From the NCBI RefSeq assembly GCF_003711225.1, contig NZ_CP031030.1, forward strand, positions 3,472,001-3,536,000: a stretch of DNA of 64,000 nt, read 5' to 3'. The stretch's first letter is position 1, and every line of letters begins with the position of its first letter. The position numbers were made by a program, and so were the translations under genes. Positions 31,501 to 38,806 of the stretch are shown here, in pieces. Under the pieces are notes generated by a model that ran no database searches, was not told the DNA's origin, and saw only the letters and a program-made list of their open reading frames with translations. Source of the stretch: Runella sp. SP2. Lineage in GTDB: Bacteria > Bacteroidota > Bacteroidia > Cytophagales > Spirosomataceae.

Positions 31501-34500
31501 TCCAGGGTTCTTAATGGTTGGAAAGACCAACATAAACGAAGTGTAAGGCGTGGTGTTTGTAAAGCTCACCAACTGCGAATTGGCGTTGTCTAACGTGCTT
31601 GTATTTCTGCCAGAAGGCAATGAAAGAGCGCCCGAAGCAATAAGAGTAAACTGAGTAGCATCAAAGGGGCCATTTCCTGAAATCGCCGAGTTAGTGCCAT
31701 ACAGTGCGTAACTTGCGGGGTCGCGGTCAGGTGTGTCGTTGGCAGTGTAAATTCTAAAAGAATTGATAACTCGCCCTGATTGACTGCAACTTGCGGGGGT
31801 AAAAATATACCCTGCATTGGTTGTTACTCGAATGAGCGATTTGGCAAATGTCCCGTCAAAAACATTGCCAGGTGGCTCCGTTGATGGCCACGTATTTGAA
31901 CCACTACTATTGACAGTACCCACTTGAAACTGATTTCCGTTCAACTGCCCTCCCCAATACGGCATGGCATTGGTCATTGTTGTAGTACCAGCAAGGGTCA
32001 AAGTGGCGGCATTTGAAGGAATCATGGCACAAGCAGCCGTACTTACAACCACGTCATAACTACCCTCATTGGCCACCGAAAAAGAAGAGATAGCAAGCGT
32101 ACTATTCGTTTCTCCGTCGATATTTACTCCACCTTTTCGCCATTGATAGCTTACCCCTGCTGAGTTATCAACTGCCACTGACAAGGTCGCCGTTGACCCG
32201 CCACAAATCACCTGACTGACAGGATGGGTGGTAATGGTTGGACAAAATACAACCACCGTATAAGCTTGGTCGGTGACACAACCAAGGTTGTCAGAAACTT
32301 GAATCGTAAAATTGTAAGTACCATTAACGGTCGGAGTACCCGATAAACTTCCTGTGGGCGACAGGATGAGTCCCGTAGGTAAACTACCCGAGGTTAAGTT
32401 AAAAAAGTAAGGGGCAGTTCCGCCACTTCCGCTCAATGTTAAACTATATGGAGCACCAGAACCAATGGTGGATATGGTACTTGGAGAAACTGCTACTGCA
32501 CCTGAACAGATTTGTGCTTCCAGTGCTCCAATGTCACTTCCATCGCCTCCAGGGGCAGAGCTGACCCCAGGCTGATCGACGGGACGGGTAAGGTTTCGTT
32601 GGTCAACACTGACCGCCGCGCTTCCTTTATCGATTGCTGGACTACCTGACAAGAGTCTATGTGACGGTATCGTTCCTCCCCCAAAATACCCCAAAGCACT
32701 TACTGCCGTCGTAAATACGCTGCTTGAAGCAATGCTTTGGTCTTGCGAACCACCCGTAGGCGCACCCGAACTACTCCCAAAAAGGTTGTAGCCATTGGTC
32801 GTAAAAGCAGCACTATTGTTATCAAAATCGGCATAATTGCTTTGTTGCGCGTTATTGGCCGCCACAATTGAGTTTTTTAACGTTACAGTACCTGATTCGT
32901 TGTAAATACCTCCCCCACGGCTACTTCCTGCACCTCCATTGCTTGAGCCGTTGGAGGAAGTGCCTCCAGCCCCTCCCGTTGCCGTGTTATTGACAATGGT
33001 AACGTTTAAAAGGGTTGTTGTACCGCCATTTTGAAAAATAGCTCCCCCAGCACCACCGCCACCGCCACCCGCACCGTTGCGAGAAACCGAAGAGCTTCCT
33101 GCCCCACCACTACCTCCTAAGAAACCTGCGGCACCGCCGCTTGTCCCGCCTCCTGCTGCTTGGCCACCACCGCCGCCACCACCGAAGCGTCCACCAGCAG
33201 CACCACTGTACCCGTTTCCACCACCGCCGCCACCGCCACCGAAGTTGCCCGCTGTGGGGAGTGTAGCATTGAGGGCCGAACCTCCTACACCACCATTACC
33301 ACCACCAGAACCACCGTTTCCAATACAACATCCGCTGGTACCTCCACCCCCTGTTCCACCAACTGCTTGGTTTCCAGAAAAAGTTGTATTGGTAATATTA
33401 ACCGTTCCTCCGTTGTTTAAAACTCCTCCTCCAAGGCCGCCGCCACCACCGCCACTACCTGCGCCACCGTTGCCCGCTTGTCCCGTGGCAATGTTATTAA
33501 CTACAGCACAGCGGTTTAAGGTTAACACACCCGTACTCGCGTTGAAAATACCCGCTCCTCCGCCTGTCAGTGGCCGAGCTCCAGTGGTCGTATTACCACT
33601 GAGCACACATTCCGTGAGCGTAAGGGTAGCGGCGTTATAGATGCCCCCTCCTTCCACACCGCTACCGTTGCTAATCGTCAATTTGTTAAAGGATACGACC
33701 CCGCTATTAACCGTAAAAATACGAAAAGCAGTCCCACTGTTCCGATTAATGGTTACTCCACTTGCTCCTCCATTGATGGTCAAAGGTAATGTAATGTCTG
33801 GCAAGGCCGTCGCGAGATTAATCGTACCCGTTACGCCAAAATTGATTGTATTAGAACAACCTCCAGAGGCCATAATTTCTTGCATTGCTGCGCGAAGGGT
33901 ACAAGTCCCTCCTGCCGTAACGCAAGTATTATCCCCAGGATTGGCATCGGCACCATCTCCTGTATCATTTACGGTAAAGGTACGGGCACTTGAGCATCCA
34001 TTAATAGTTAACGTATATGCTTGGCTACCTGAACAGCCAAGGCCATAAATAGCGGTAACAGTGAAGTTGAAAGTACCTCCTCCCGTTGGCGAACCGCTCC
34101 ATGTTCCATCACTTTGCAAAGTAAGCCCCGCTGGCACGCTACCCGATGTGACGGAGTAAGTATAGGGAGCTGTCCCGCCCGTTGCAGTAATACTTTGGGA
34201 ATAATTGACACCAACCGTTCCACTAGGCAACGAAGATGGGCTAAGGGTAACGGTATTACACGATGGAATTGCTTCGTATGCTCCAATGTCGCTATTATCT
34301 CCCCCACTTGACGCTGCAATGGTAGAAATATCATAGGCACGAACTTGACCGCGCTGGTCGGTGGTAAGCCCTGCTACCACCGCACCTTTGTCAAGTGCTG
34401 GGCTATTGGCTAACAAAGCGTGGGTTTGGGTCGGTCCACCGTTGTCGGCCAATACATCAAGATAGACATTCGCAATCCCCACTTGATTATTATTTGTTCC

Positions 34501-37080
34501 GTTGGTCAACCCTCCTACACCTCCTACACCAATTAGATTGTAGGAGCTAGAAGCGCTTACCGAACCCACAATATTCTCGTTACTTGTATTAGTGGCAGTA
34601 TTTCCCGCAATGATTGAGTTTTTGAGCACATGGGTTGAACCCGATAAATTCATTGCCCCACCATCAGTAGCAGTATTGTTCGTTACGGTGCAATTGGTCA
34701 AATTTAATGTACCCGAACCAACCAAAAAGCCACCCCCTGTACCACTTGCAGTATTCCCACTTACAGTACAATTAACAAGGGTAGTTGTGGTTCCATACAT
34801 GGCAAAAGCTGCCCCCGCACCCGTTGAAGTATTACTGTTGACGGTACAACCCGTCATGGTCAATACCCCGTCGTTCTGAACTCCTCCTCCTTGTGGTGCC
34901 CTACTGCTTTTTACGGTACAATTAGCCATTGTCAAAGTACCAGAATTTTGGACAGCCCCTGCTTGGCTTGCATCGTAACCGTTGGTGAGGGTCAAGGCCG
35001 AAATAGCAACTACTTTTCCTGTATTGATGGTAAAAGGACGGTATAAGTTTGCGCCACTGACCGACAATACATTTGCTCCCGCCCCCGTAATGTTCAGGTC
35101 ATGGTCGATAGCTGGTAAGGCACTTGTCAACGTAATAGTACCCGTGGGCGTGATGGTTATTGCGACAGTGCCGCAAGTAGTAAGCGCATTGGCTTCCTGA
35201 ATAGCAGCACGCAACGTACAAACCCCGCCCGAGGTAGCACATACGCCATCGCCAGGAGTGGCATCACCTGCATCACCCAAGTCGTTGACCGTCAATGTCC
35301 CTATACAACCTGATTCAAAGGCACCAATATCAACGTTACTTCCAAATTGTCGCACAAATCCCGACCCACGCTGGTCAGTAGTCAAGGTTGTATTCCCGTT
35401 AGTTACATCTACCGCGAGGGCGTTACTCCCTGCATTAATAGCTGGGCTGCTTGCTTGCAAGGCGTGCGTCAGGGTGGGGCCACCGTTGTTGGCCAAAGCC
35501 GCTAACCCTGGCGATGCGTTAACAATATCTGTTCCTGCCAAACCAGCACTGATACCACTGCTACTACTGAAAAGATTATACCCTTGCGAATTAATCCCCC
35601 CCGAATAATCAGGGGCAGAAGTGGTCGCTGTATTTCCTGCAATGATTGAATTTCCAACATCTGCAAGGCCCTGCGCCGTCGTCATGGCCATTCCACCGCC
35701 TACAGCAGCCGTGTTATTGGTAACAGTACAGTTTCGCAAGATAGTCGGACTCCCCAATTCGGTATCCTGTATGCCTCCACCGTTCGCACCAGCCGTATTT
35801 CCCGAAACAGTGCTGTTAATAAGCGTAAGAATTCCACTGCTGACGTTAGCAATTCCCCCACCACTATTGGTTGCTACATTACCTGAAAGGGTCGAGCGGA
35901 GCATTCCAATATCCCCTTGATTTAGGAAAATACCTCCACCATACAAATTAGCACTGTTGCTGCTCAAACCACATTCGCTGAGCGTTAGCAAGCCTATTCC
36001 CGCTTTATAAATTGCTCCTCCGTTGTTTTCAGACGAACCGCCTAGGGACTGATTACTCGTAAAATTTGTGGTACTGATAGTTCCTGTAGCCCCTGCATTG
36101 GCACTGAAATAAAGGCCACCACCTCGTGCAGCTGAAGAGGTAGATTGAGCTAAATTAGAGGTAAAAGTACTACTGCTAATACTCATCGAACCACCCGTGT
36201 TTGTTGAATAATAGACCGCTCCTCCTTGCGCATTGCCTGCTGTCCCTGCACGGTTATTACTGAATGTTGAACCGCTCACAGTAAGCGTAGAGGTGGTTCC
36301 TGCCTGCGAGATAGCTCCCCCATTGAAGCCAGATGAATTATTTTGCAGGGTTGAGTTGGTAATGGTGATGGAATGAACATTGCCGAAGCTTCCTATAGCA
36401 CCACCACTAATGGTAGTTGTACAGTTTTGCAGAACGCCGTTTTCGAAAGTTAACGAACCACCACTAGACCCTCCCAGTTGAATGCATCCTCCCGCTGTTG
36501 TTGTACTCCCATTTTCCACTGTCACCCCATTAAGCGTCAAATTTCCATTAGTAGTAGAAATGTTAAAAACGCGTGAGGCGTTGTTACCGCTAATAGTTGC
36601 CGACACCCCCGACCCTTCTTGGATGGTAATAGCACTGGTGATGGAAAGCTCTGTTCCTCCCAAGGTATAGGTTCCTGTTGCATTCAATACAATCACATCC
36701 GCTCCCGAGCCTGCTGCGCAGTCGGGATTGGTGGCGGCGTCGTTGTTGGCATTGGCGATTGCCTCCCGAAGTGAACATTGGCCATTGACGCTTACTTGGT
36801 CTGTCAATGTCGTTACAGTAATTGTACTGAGAGGTTTAAGTGCCCTGGCATTCGGGGGAGTCATGGTTGCTGCGTGCGCGCGCGGCCCCGCTTCAAATGG
36901 GTTGGCGGCCAACAAAACTGGCTGACTCATTCTTGCTTTTTTGGTATATTGAAACGCTGACGGAGATTGTTGAAAAACCGTACTTGAAGCATCCGATTTC
37001 AGGTTACCAAAGAAAGAATTTTGTCCCCAAACGGGCTGTACACACCAAAGGGAAACTAGGAGGTAAAAGAGCTTTTTCAT
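22501..37080 (-). CDS. Giant surface protein C (4859 aa): three CSLREA beta-helices, discoidin-like domain, 16 repeats, C-block, T9SS
   Basis: The largest gene of the window. A signal peptide (MKKLFYLLVSLWCVQPVWG) is followed by three beta-helix units, each opened by a CSLREA-like motif (QCSLREAIANAN, VCTLRAAIQEAN, TCTLRAAMQEI) and ended by SPAIDKG/DIGA motifs of 'choice-of-anchor Q' type. Two He_PIG-type Ig modules (GTAPYTYSVTSGSVPAGL and a related copy), another Ig module, and a discoidin-like stretch (NVFDGTF ... SFRIYTAND ... IGEIKLYPEN) come next, then a filamentous, Gly/Thr-rich beta region. Residues about 2733-4109 are 16 near-identical 86-residue repeats. A module shared with E and then the C-block and sorting signal (FPNPV ... 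LKVVKVGQ) end the chain. A class 1 operator lies 57 bp upstream. Probably a long fibrous surface adhesin; function inferred. Confidence 0.87.
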   Translation of the reverse strand: MKKLFYLLVSLWCVQPVWGQNSFFGNLKSDASSTVFQQSPSAFQYTKKARMSQPVLLAANPFEAGPRAHAATMTPPNARALKPLSTITVTTLTDQVSVNGQCSLREAIANANNDAATNPDCAAGSGADVIVLNATGTYTLGGTELSITSAITIQEGSGVSATISGNNASRVFNISTTNGNLTLNGVTVENGSTTTAGGCIQLGGSSGGSLTFENGVLQNCTTTISGGAIGSFGNVHSITITNSTLQNNSSGFNGGAISQAGTTSTLTVSGSTFSNNRAGTAGNAQGGAVYYSTNTGGSMSISSSTFTSNLAQSTSSAARGGGLYFSANAGATGTISTTNFTSNQSLGGSSENNGGAIYKAGIGLLTLSECGLSSNSANLYGGGIFLNQGDIGMLRSTLSGNVATNSGGGIANVSSGILTLINSTVSGNTAGANGGGIQDTELGSPTILRNCTVTNNTAAVGGGMAMTTAQGLADVGNSIIAGNTATTSAPDYSGGINSQGYNLFSSSSGISAGLAGTDIVNASPGLAALANNGGPTLTHALQASSPAINAGSNALAVDVTNGNTTLTTDQRGSGFVRQFGSNVDIGAFESGCIGTLTVNDLGDAGDATPGDGVCATSGGVCTLRAAIQEANALTTCGTVAITITPTGTITLTSALPAIDHDLNITGAGANVLSVSGANLYRPFTINTGKVVAISALTLTNGYDASQAGAVQNSGTLTMANCTVKSSRAPQGGGVQNDGVLTMTGCTVNSNTSTGAGAAFAMYGTTTTLVNCTVSGNTASGTGGGFLVGSGTLNLTNCTVTNNTATDGGAMNLSGSTHVLKNSIIAGNTATNTSNENIVGSVSASSSYNLIGVGGVGGLTNGTNNNQVGIANVYLDVLADNGGPTQTHALLANSPALDKGAVVAGLTTDQRGQVRAYDISTIAASSGGDNSDIGAYEAIPSCNTVTLSPSSLPSGTVGVNYSQSITATGGTAPYTYSVTSGSVPAGLTLQSDGTWSGSPTGGGTFNFTVTAIYGLGCSGSQAYTLTINGCSSARTFTVNDTGDGADANPGDNTCVTAGGTCTLRAAMQEIMASGGCSNTINFGVTGTINLATALPDITLPLTINGGASGVTINRNSGTAFRIFTVNSGVVSFNKLTISNGSGVEGGGIYNAATLTLTECVLSGNTTTGARPLTGGGAGIFNASTGVLTLNRCAVVNNIATGQAGNGGAGSGGGGGGLGGGVLNNGGTVNITNTTFSGNQAVGGTGGGGTSGCCIGNGGSGGGNGGVGGSALNATLPTAGNFGGGGGGGGNGYSGAAGGRFGGGGGGGQAAGGGTSGGAAGFLGGSGGAGSSSVSRNGAGGGGGGAGGAIFQNGGTTTLLNVTIVNNTATGGAGGTSSNGSSNGGAGSSRGGGIYNESGTVTLKNSIVAANNAQQSNYADFDNNSAAFTTNGYNLFGSSSGAPTGGSQDQSIASSSVFTTAVSALGYFGGGTIPSHRLLSGSPAIDKGSAAVSVDQRNLTRPVDQPGVSSAPGGDGSDIGALEAQICSGAVAVSPSTISTIGSGAPYSLTLSGSGGTAPYFFNLTSGSLPTGLILSPTGSLSGTPTVNGTYNFTIQVSDNLGCVTDQAYTVVVFCPTITTHPVSQVICGGSTATLSVAVDNSAGVSYQWRKGGVNIDGETNSTLAISSFSVANEGSYDVVVSTAACAMIPSNAATLTLAGTTTMTNAMPYWGGQLNGNQFQVGTVNSSGSNTWPSTEPPGNVFDGTFAKSLIRVTTNAGYIFTPASCSQSGRVINSFRIYTANDTPDRDPASYALYGTNSAISGNGPFDATQFTLIASGALSLPSGRNTSTLDNANSQLVSFTNTTPYTSFMLVFPTIKNPGATISTQIGEIKLYPENNQPTLNTTTVSIIQGVTATGTSIGSATSGTTQAPNTLTTAVSSDGTNFGSSATLNGVTLNNVVVAADGNVTANVNASCTATNANFTFRITNNQSQSVLATVTINVTANSAPTLTYGNASANTGTATTVSPATGPSDNGSISTIALQSVSPATSPATLTVDNVTGVVTVPNNVPAGVYTVTVRATDNCNSFTDATFTLTVQSADYTISTASNVLTITDISGNGETLNISESGSNIRFNVSGRTYSINGGAITPFTTPADVALAGIASIVVNTANGNDVINVASLSATLPNLTVNGGVGDDQVNFNGDISFASNANLDVDLQNDNAAPGVDAVTFASNANVVLSGTGTAVIKVSKNVRFNSGSSLETNEGNLTIEANQQAVPTTGDFYGVDVNAGTIRANSTGGVLVKGKGGDDSGSSQMGVFVQAGGAISGGTSAVVTVEGIGGGSTFANNTGVFISGTNSQITSAGANVFVTGQGGGSSNSSGNSGVGIVGDGKITAGGSGTVTVQGMGGIGSGGGNTGVLVDALGLITSSTGAVNVTGVGNGASTGITVRGMITAGTSGNVTIVGTGGSAAVAGCSGVLINHANAQITSTGGNVSISAAVNNNFSIAFDLQAGAVTTATNGGTISVTANNMNILSGTSISTNALGSVTLVPKTNGNNINLGNGETIGIALGLSDAELDRITAGTINIGDANTGAVTLGYLVPISHTSGNLNITSAGDITLNDHLNAGTGNVHFTSTNFRSLSEATDVSGNTISFNTGNNLKIDIDGPTAKIDYYPLYVNGIINLTGLNLVLNNSPMFIPTGNQVFTIVNNDGTDAVIGTFNGLTQGAILTNFLGSGLNAILSYSGGDGNDVVITVQCPIVSVPVVGTITQPTCTTPTGSVALSGLPSSGQWTLTRNPGSVTSTGSGSATTVSGLASGIYTFTVTNDAGCASVASGNVEINSLPSTPSAPVVGTITQPTCSTPTGSVVLSSLPSSGQWTLTRNPGSVTSTGSGSAMTVSGLASGTYTFTVTNDAGCTSVASGNVEINSQPSTPSAPVAGTITQPTCTTLMGSVVLSGLPSSGTWTLTRNPGSVTSTGSGSATTVSGLSSGTYTFTVINDAGCVSLASGNVEINSQPSTPSAPVVGTITQPTCALATGSVVLSGLPSSGQWTLTRNPGSATSTGTGATTTVSGLASGIYTFTVTNDAGCTSVASGNVEINSQPSTPSAPVVGTITQPTCTTSTGSVILSGLPSSGQWTLTRNPGSVTSTGAGATTTVSGLASGIYTFTVTNDAGCKSVASGNVEINSQPSTPSAPVLGTIMQPTCALATGSVALSGLPSSGQWTLTRNPGSATSTGTGATTTVSGLASGIYTFTVTNDAGCTSVASGNVEINSQPSTPSAPVVGTITQPTCALATGSVALSGLPSSGTWTLTRNPGSVTSTGSGSATTVSGLVLGTYTFTVTNDAGCTSVASGNVEINSQPSTPSAPVVGTITQPTCSTPTGSVALSGLPSSGQWTLTRNPGSVTSTGSGSATTVSGLASGIYTFTVTNDAGCTSVASGNVEINSQPSTPSAPVVGTITQPTCALATGSVALSGLPSSGQWTLTRNLGSITSTGSGSATTVSGLVSGTYTFTVTNDAGCVSLASGNVEINSQPSTPSAPVVGTITQPTCTTLMGSVVLSGLPSSGTWTLTRNPGSVTSTGSGSAMTVSGLSSGTYTFTVTNDAGCTSVASGNVEINSQPSTPSAPVLGTITQPTCTTPTGSVALSGLPSSGTWTLTRNPGSVTSTGSGSATTVSGLSSGTYTFTVTNDAGCTSVASGNVEINSQPSTPNAPVVGTITQPTCALATGSVALSGLPSSGTWTLTRNPGSVTSTGSGSATTVSGLVLGTYTFTVTNDAGCTSVASGNVEINSQPSTPSAPVAGTITQPTCTTPTGSVALSGLPSSGTWTLTRTPGSITSTGSGSATTVSGLASGIYTFTVTNDAGCVSLVSGNVEINSQPSTPSAPVAGTITQPTCSTPTGSVVLSGLPSSGTWTLTRNPGSATSTGTGATTTVSGLVSGIYTFTVTNDAGCVSLVSGNVEINSQPSTPSAPVAGTITQPTCALATGSVALSGLPSSGQWTLTRNPGSVTSTGSGSATTVSGLSSGTYTFTVTNDAGCTSVASGNVEINSQPSTPSAPVVGTITQPTCALATGSVALSGLPSSGQWTLTRNPGSVTSTGTGATTTVSGLSSGTYTFTVTNDAGCVSLASGNVEITVSPSNVSITTAASLPICAGATSFTIPYTATTGNPTSYSITGSGITLVTNGLLASTPIVVNLSGPATGNSITYTLAVSNASGCVSPNVTGSVAVVGPPTISLNTLQQTLNEGNSQTFCDTDANPVNGLQFNVSGSCVVGNPIWRVQVGSGAWSNWSATAPVSQPSNNQPHRYQAACDANCASTYSGVIELTINYRASVPQNVSLLVDGVTVAVGETKEVCSLVNMPLSFTANCAAGEIILYSVDGGEYSAGVPVGLVDNQFHNYRVRCRKSDGTPSCVESESGVMRLKLVVIPTAPTVSLSSTSSCNPSASFSGQSSCGSLRTVWYNATTNVALPSLPSTVPSQTTSYYARCQTENGCVSEKSNVVTFTLTPTQVAPVITASQEIVCTGTTVTISANCPAGSQTFWNTGVTAPSFEVAFNNVTKQTYWAKCLFEGGCQSAESMKKDIYWNAFVVTLINIGESKSAVKPANDKSLWTSQFITRDGGPELEQSTQVNPTLFYVENANKMAPRYWTINVEACGLSTDGSLTFDMLATPEMGVIRSFNTHENNAPYFMYANREGWTELYAQNHPAYGFYQDNGVGGNVYDTGLPKGLYKLGIRYWDMKGWGSIYPSTRQPQGNVLAYQEYWFRIQSRDGVGVGAARQGVSVQEARGEEQGSDRRTAIIPPLGGRGLAVFPNPVTNILRLKVQNSKGQVVQAALMDASGREVLSRQFLPETNTHQEEFGVNELPAGMYFLKVNTSKNHATLKVVKVGQ
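22749..22775 (-). repeat. GC-rich palindromic insert in linker of C (PPLGGRG)
   Basis: Only C has CCCCC-AAT-GGGGG (22758-22770) in the linker, encoding IIPPLGGRGL just before the sorting domain. In C this replaces the CCGTTAT-type heptamers found in A, B, E and F. It looks like an inserted small palindromic repeat that kept the frame. Confidence 0.5.
22798..22840 (-). repeat. Heptanucleotide tract, 6 units, in linker of C
   Basis: Units TTGCTCT, TCGCCCC, TTGCCTC, TTGCACA, then a 1-nt register shift, TTACCCC, TTGCCTT. The same shift after TTGCACA occurs in the tract of D, so these two linkers probably have a common recent ancestor. Confidence 0.75.
24752..28880 (-). repeat. Tandem array, sixteen 258-bp units in C
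   Basis: Each unit of 86 residues contains GTITQPTC, then GSVxLSGLPSSG, WTLTRNPGS, TVSGLxSGxYTFTVTNDAGC and ASGNVEINSQPSTPSAP. The plus-strand string GGCTGAGAATT recurs every 258 bp (25010, 25268 and so on). Units mix a few variants (CALATG, CTTPTG, CSTPTG; SSGQW or SSGTW) in a shuffled order, which points to recombination inside the array. The repeat resembles a Cys-pair module common in Bacteroidota adhesins. Confidence 0.9.
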
Positions 37081-37137
37081 GAGTAGAGTGAATTGGATAA
37101 GACAGAAACAAATGTGTGGTTTTCAGCCTAGCAAGTG

Positions 37138-37177
37138 TTAGCACAAACGACGCATTCTTTAACACATTCGGCGCAGG
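37138..37177 (-). promoter_or_regulatory. Direct repeat, 21-bp period, upstream of C (class 1 operator)
   Basis: TTAGCACAAACGACGCATTC starts at 37138 and TTAACACATTCGGCGCAGG at 37159, so the offset is 21 bp. The core TTArCACA..CGrCGCA is shared with the pair at 38763 and, more loosely, with 4818. It lies 57 bp before the start of C and next to the terminator of the upstream unit. Confidence 0.6.
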
Positions 37178-37181
37178 ACAC

Positions 37182-37208
37182 AAAAAAAGCCTCAAAACGA
37201 GGCTTTTT
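37182..37208 (-). terminator. Hairpin terminator after the unknown 167-residue gene
   Basis: A perfect 10-bp stem, AAAAAGCCTC with GAGGCTTTTT, loop AAAAC, followed on the minus strand by a run of T. It separates the two-gene unit (37247-38677) from gene C. Confidence 0.8.
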
Positions 37209-37246
37209 AAGGGCTTTTTTTATTAAACGCTTACAGGATTGGGATG

Positions 37247-37750
37247 TTAACTTACCGAAGCAACGATGCAGTCGATATTCGCTTTGGCGATGTACGGAAA
37301 GTCTGAACGCCCCGTTCCTAGGCCGTGGGTTTGGTTATTAATAGCGTCATAAATGCCTTGTGAAATATCGCCTGAGGCAATTGGCCCTGTATTGATATTG
37401 GGCGCAGTACCGTCGGTAAATTCTACCAAGGCTTGGGCAAAACAAATTTTAGGTACATTATTATCCAACATAAAACCTACCAAAATAATAATGTGGTCAT
37501 CTTGTTCTGATCGCACACAGTCTAGTTTGCACGACACCATTAATCCCAAATTTAGGGAAGTAATCGGAACGTTTGTTTGAGAAGACTCTTGGTTCCAAGT
37601 TCGGTAAGACTGCGTATTGTACGTATATTGTAGTACCTCATTGTTGCGACCTGTGTAACCTTGCCAAGGGATCCAAGGCCCCTGTAGAACCAAATCGGTT
37701 GAATTATAGGTATCTAAGGCGTTTTCGAAAGTGATATTATTGAATTGCAT
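37247..37750 (-). CDS. Hypothetical protein, second gene of the crystallin-like unit
   Basis: A 167-residue protein (MQFNNITFENAL...) that I do not recognise. It has no signal peptide and no clear membrane segment. It is polar and Asn/Thr-rich, with Trp/Tyr-rich stretches (GPWIPWQGYTG, TYNTQSYRTW) and four Cys (SCK, DCV, ICF, DCI). The hydrophobic stretch DHIIILVGFML looks like a buried beta strand. It starts 39 bp after the beta/gamma-crystallin-like gene and is followed by a strong terminator, so the two form an operon. Shared style (acidic, Asn-rich, no export signal) suggests partner proteins, but no function can be given. Confidence 0.75.
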   Translation of the reverse strand: MQFNNITFENALDTYNSTDLVLQGPWIPWQGYTGRNNEVLQYTYNTQSYRTWNQESSQTNVPITSLNLGLMVSCKLDCVRSEQDDHIIILVGFMLDNNVPKICFAQALVEFTDGTAPNINTGPIASGDISQGIYDAINNQTHGLGTGRSDFPYIAKANIDCIVASVS

Positions 37751-37789
37751 TGTGTTAAAATTAAGGGGATGAGAGATGAATTGGGCACA

Positions 37790-38677
37790 TTAATCTACCG
37801 TTCCTGCATCCACGGAGCAGGTTAGGCGGTTGATGGTGTGGATAATGACAGGAAGGAAGTAGAACACCCCACCGTTGTCGGTGTACTTGTAAATTTGCCC
37901 ACAAGCAAAATTGAAAATCTTACAACTGACACTAAACACGTCATTAAACACATCGGCTACTTCTGTCGAAACACCATCGGTAACCACGTCCAAAAGATCA
38001 CCCGTCAGCGACACAATGTCTTCGATGGCATCAACGGCATTGCTGGTTATGTTAAAAGCCCCTCCTTCCGACCAATTGAAATTTTGAATGTCGGTTAGGT
38101 TTCCATTGTTGTCAAAAACCGCATAAAATTCGGCGTGGTCGTCGGTAGCGGCGGTGTTTTCGTGGTCTAAATGAACATAATAGCAGGTAGAGTTAATATC
38201 TCTCCACGAAAACGTAGGCATATAAATCCGATACACCGAGTCTTCAATGTTATAGGCAATGGCCGCCCCCGCTAGTTTGTCGTCTTCGTACGAATCAGGA
38301 AATAATTGACTAAAAGTGGCTTCGTTGATTTGCGGCATAGGCGGGTTAAAATTCCAAAAGCCAGGCTGGGCATCGTACATAAGAAAGCTTTGGATTTGCT
38401 TTTTCCAATCCCCACCGTCTCCACGAGGATATGCTTCCAAATCTGTAATAGTTGAATTGTGAGGTATGAGTAGGAAATTCCCTTGGTAGTTTTGCTGATC
38501 AAATACAATAACCCACCCATTTGCATCGGTCTGTACCGACTGAATGTCGTTTTTGAGGTCGTCCTTATTATCTGGTTTGTAATATTGCGTTCCCAAATCG
38601 GCTTGGCCTTGCTGGCCATTGTAGGCTTTACCATTACCTGAGTAACTGGTACCTGAAAAAAATGATACGCTACACAT
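37790..38677 (-). CDS. Beta/gamma-crystallin-like protein
   Basis: A 295-residue protein without a signal peptide. The first about 100 residues carry two Greek-key-like motifs: VSFFSGTSYSGNG (aromatic, then Y-x-G) and VIVFDQQNYQGNF (F-D-x-x-x-Y-x-G), each followed by an Ile/Leu plus acidic segment; NDIQSV and QIQSF lie where the calcium-binding N/D-N/D-x-x-S/T-S motif is expected. The last residue of the first motif is Val instead of Ser, so calcium binding is uncertain. The remaining 190 residues are not recognised and include an acidic helical segment (DAVDAIEDIVSLTGDLLDVV type) and a Cys pair. It heads an operon with the 167-residue gene, and a class 1 operator lies 86 bp upstream, shared in type with A and C. 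Confidence 0.6.
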   Translation of the reverse strand: MCSVSFFSGTSYSGNGKAYNGQQGQADLGTQYYKPDNKDDLKNDIQSVQTDANGWVIVFDQQNYQGNFLLIPHNSTITDLEAYPRGDGGDWKKQIQSFLMYDAQPGFWNFNPPMPQINEATFSQLFPDSYEDDKLAGAAIAYNIEDSVYRIYMPTFSWRDINSTCYYVHLDHENTAATDDHAEFYAVFDNNGNLTDIQNFNWSEGGAFNITSNAVDAIEDIVSLTGDLLDVVTDGVSTEVADVFNDVFSVSCKIFNFACGQIYKYTDNGGVFYFLPVIIHTINRLTCSVDAGTVD

Positions 38678-38762
38678 GATGTTTTTTGTTTAAAGAGTTT
38701 TTGATTTAACGTGAGAAATAAAAGAAGCCGTTACAAAAGTGCGTAACTGAAACGCACCAGTG

Positions 38763-38801
38763 TTAGCACAAACGGCGCATTCTTTAACACATTCGGCGCA
38801 G
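38763..38801 (-). promoter_or_regulatory. Direct repeat, 21-bp period, upstream of the crystallin-like operon (class 1 operator)
   Basis: TTAGCACAAACGGCGCATTC begins at 38763 and TTAACACATTCGGCGCAGG at 38784, 21 bp apart. About 50 bp here, including flanks, are nearly identical to 37136-37188 upstream of C. It lies directly after the HTCS3 terminator. Confidence 0.6.
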
Positions 38802-38806
38802 GGCAC

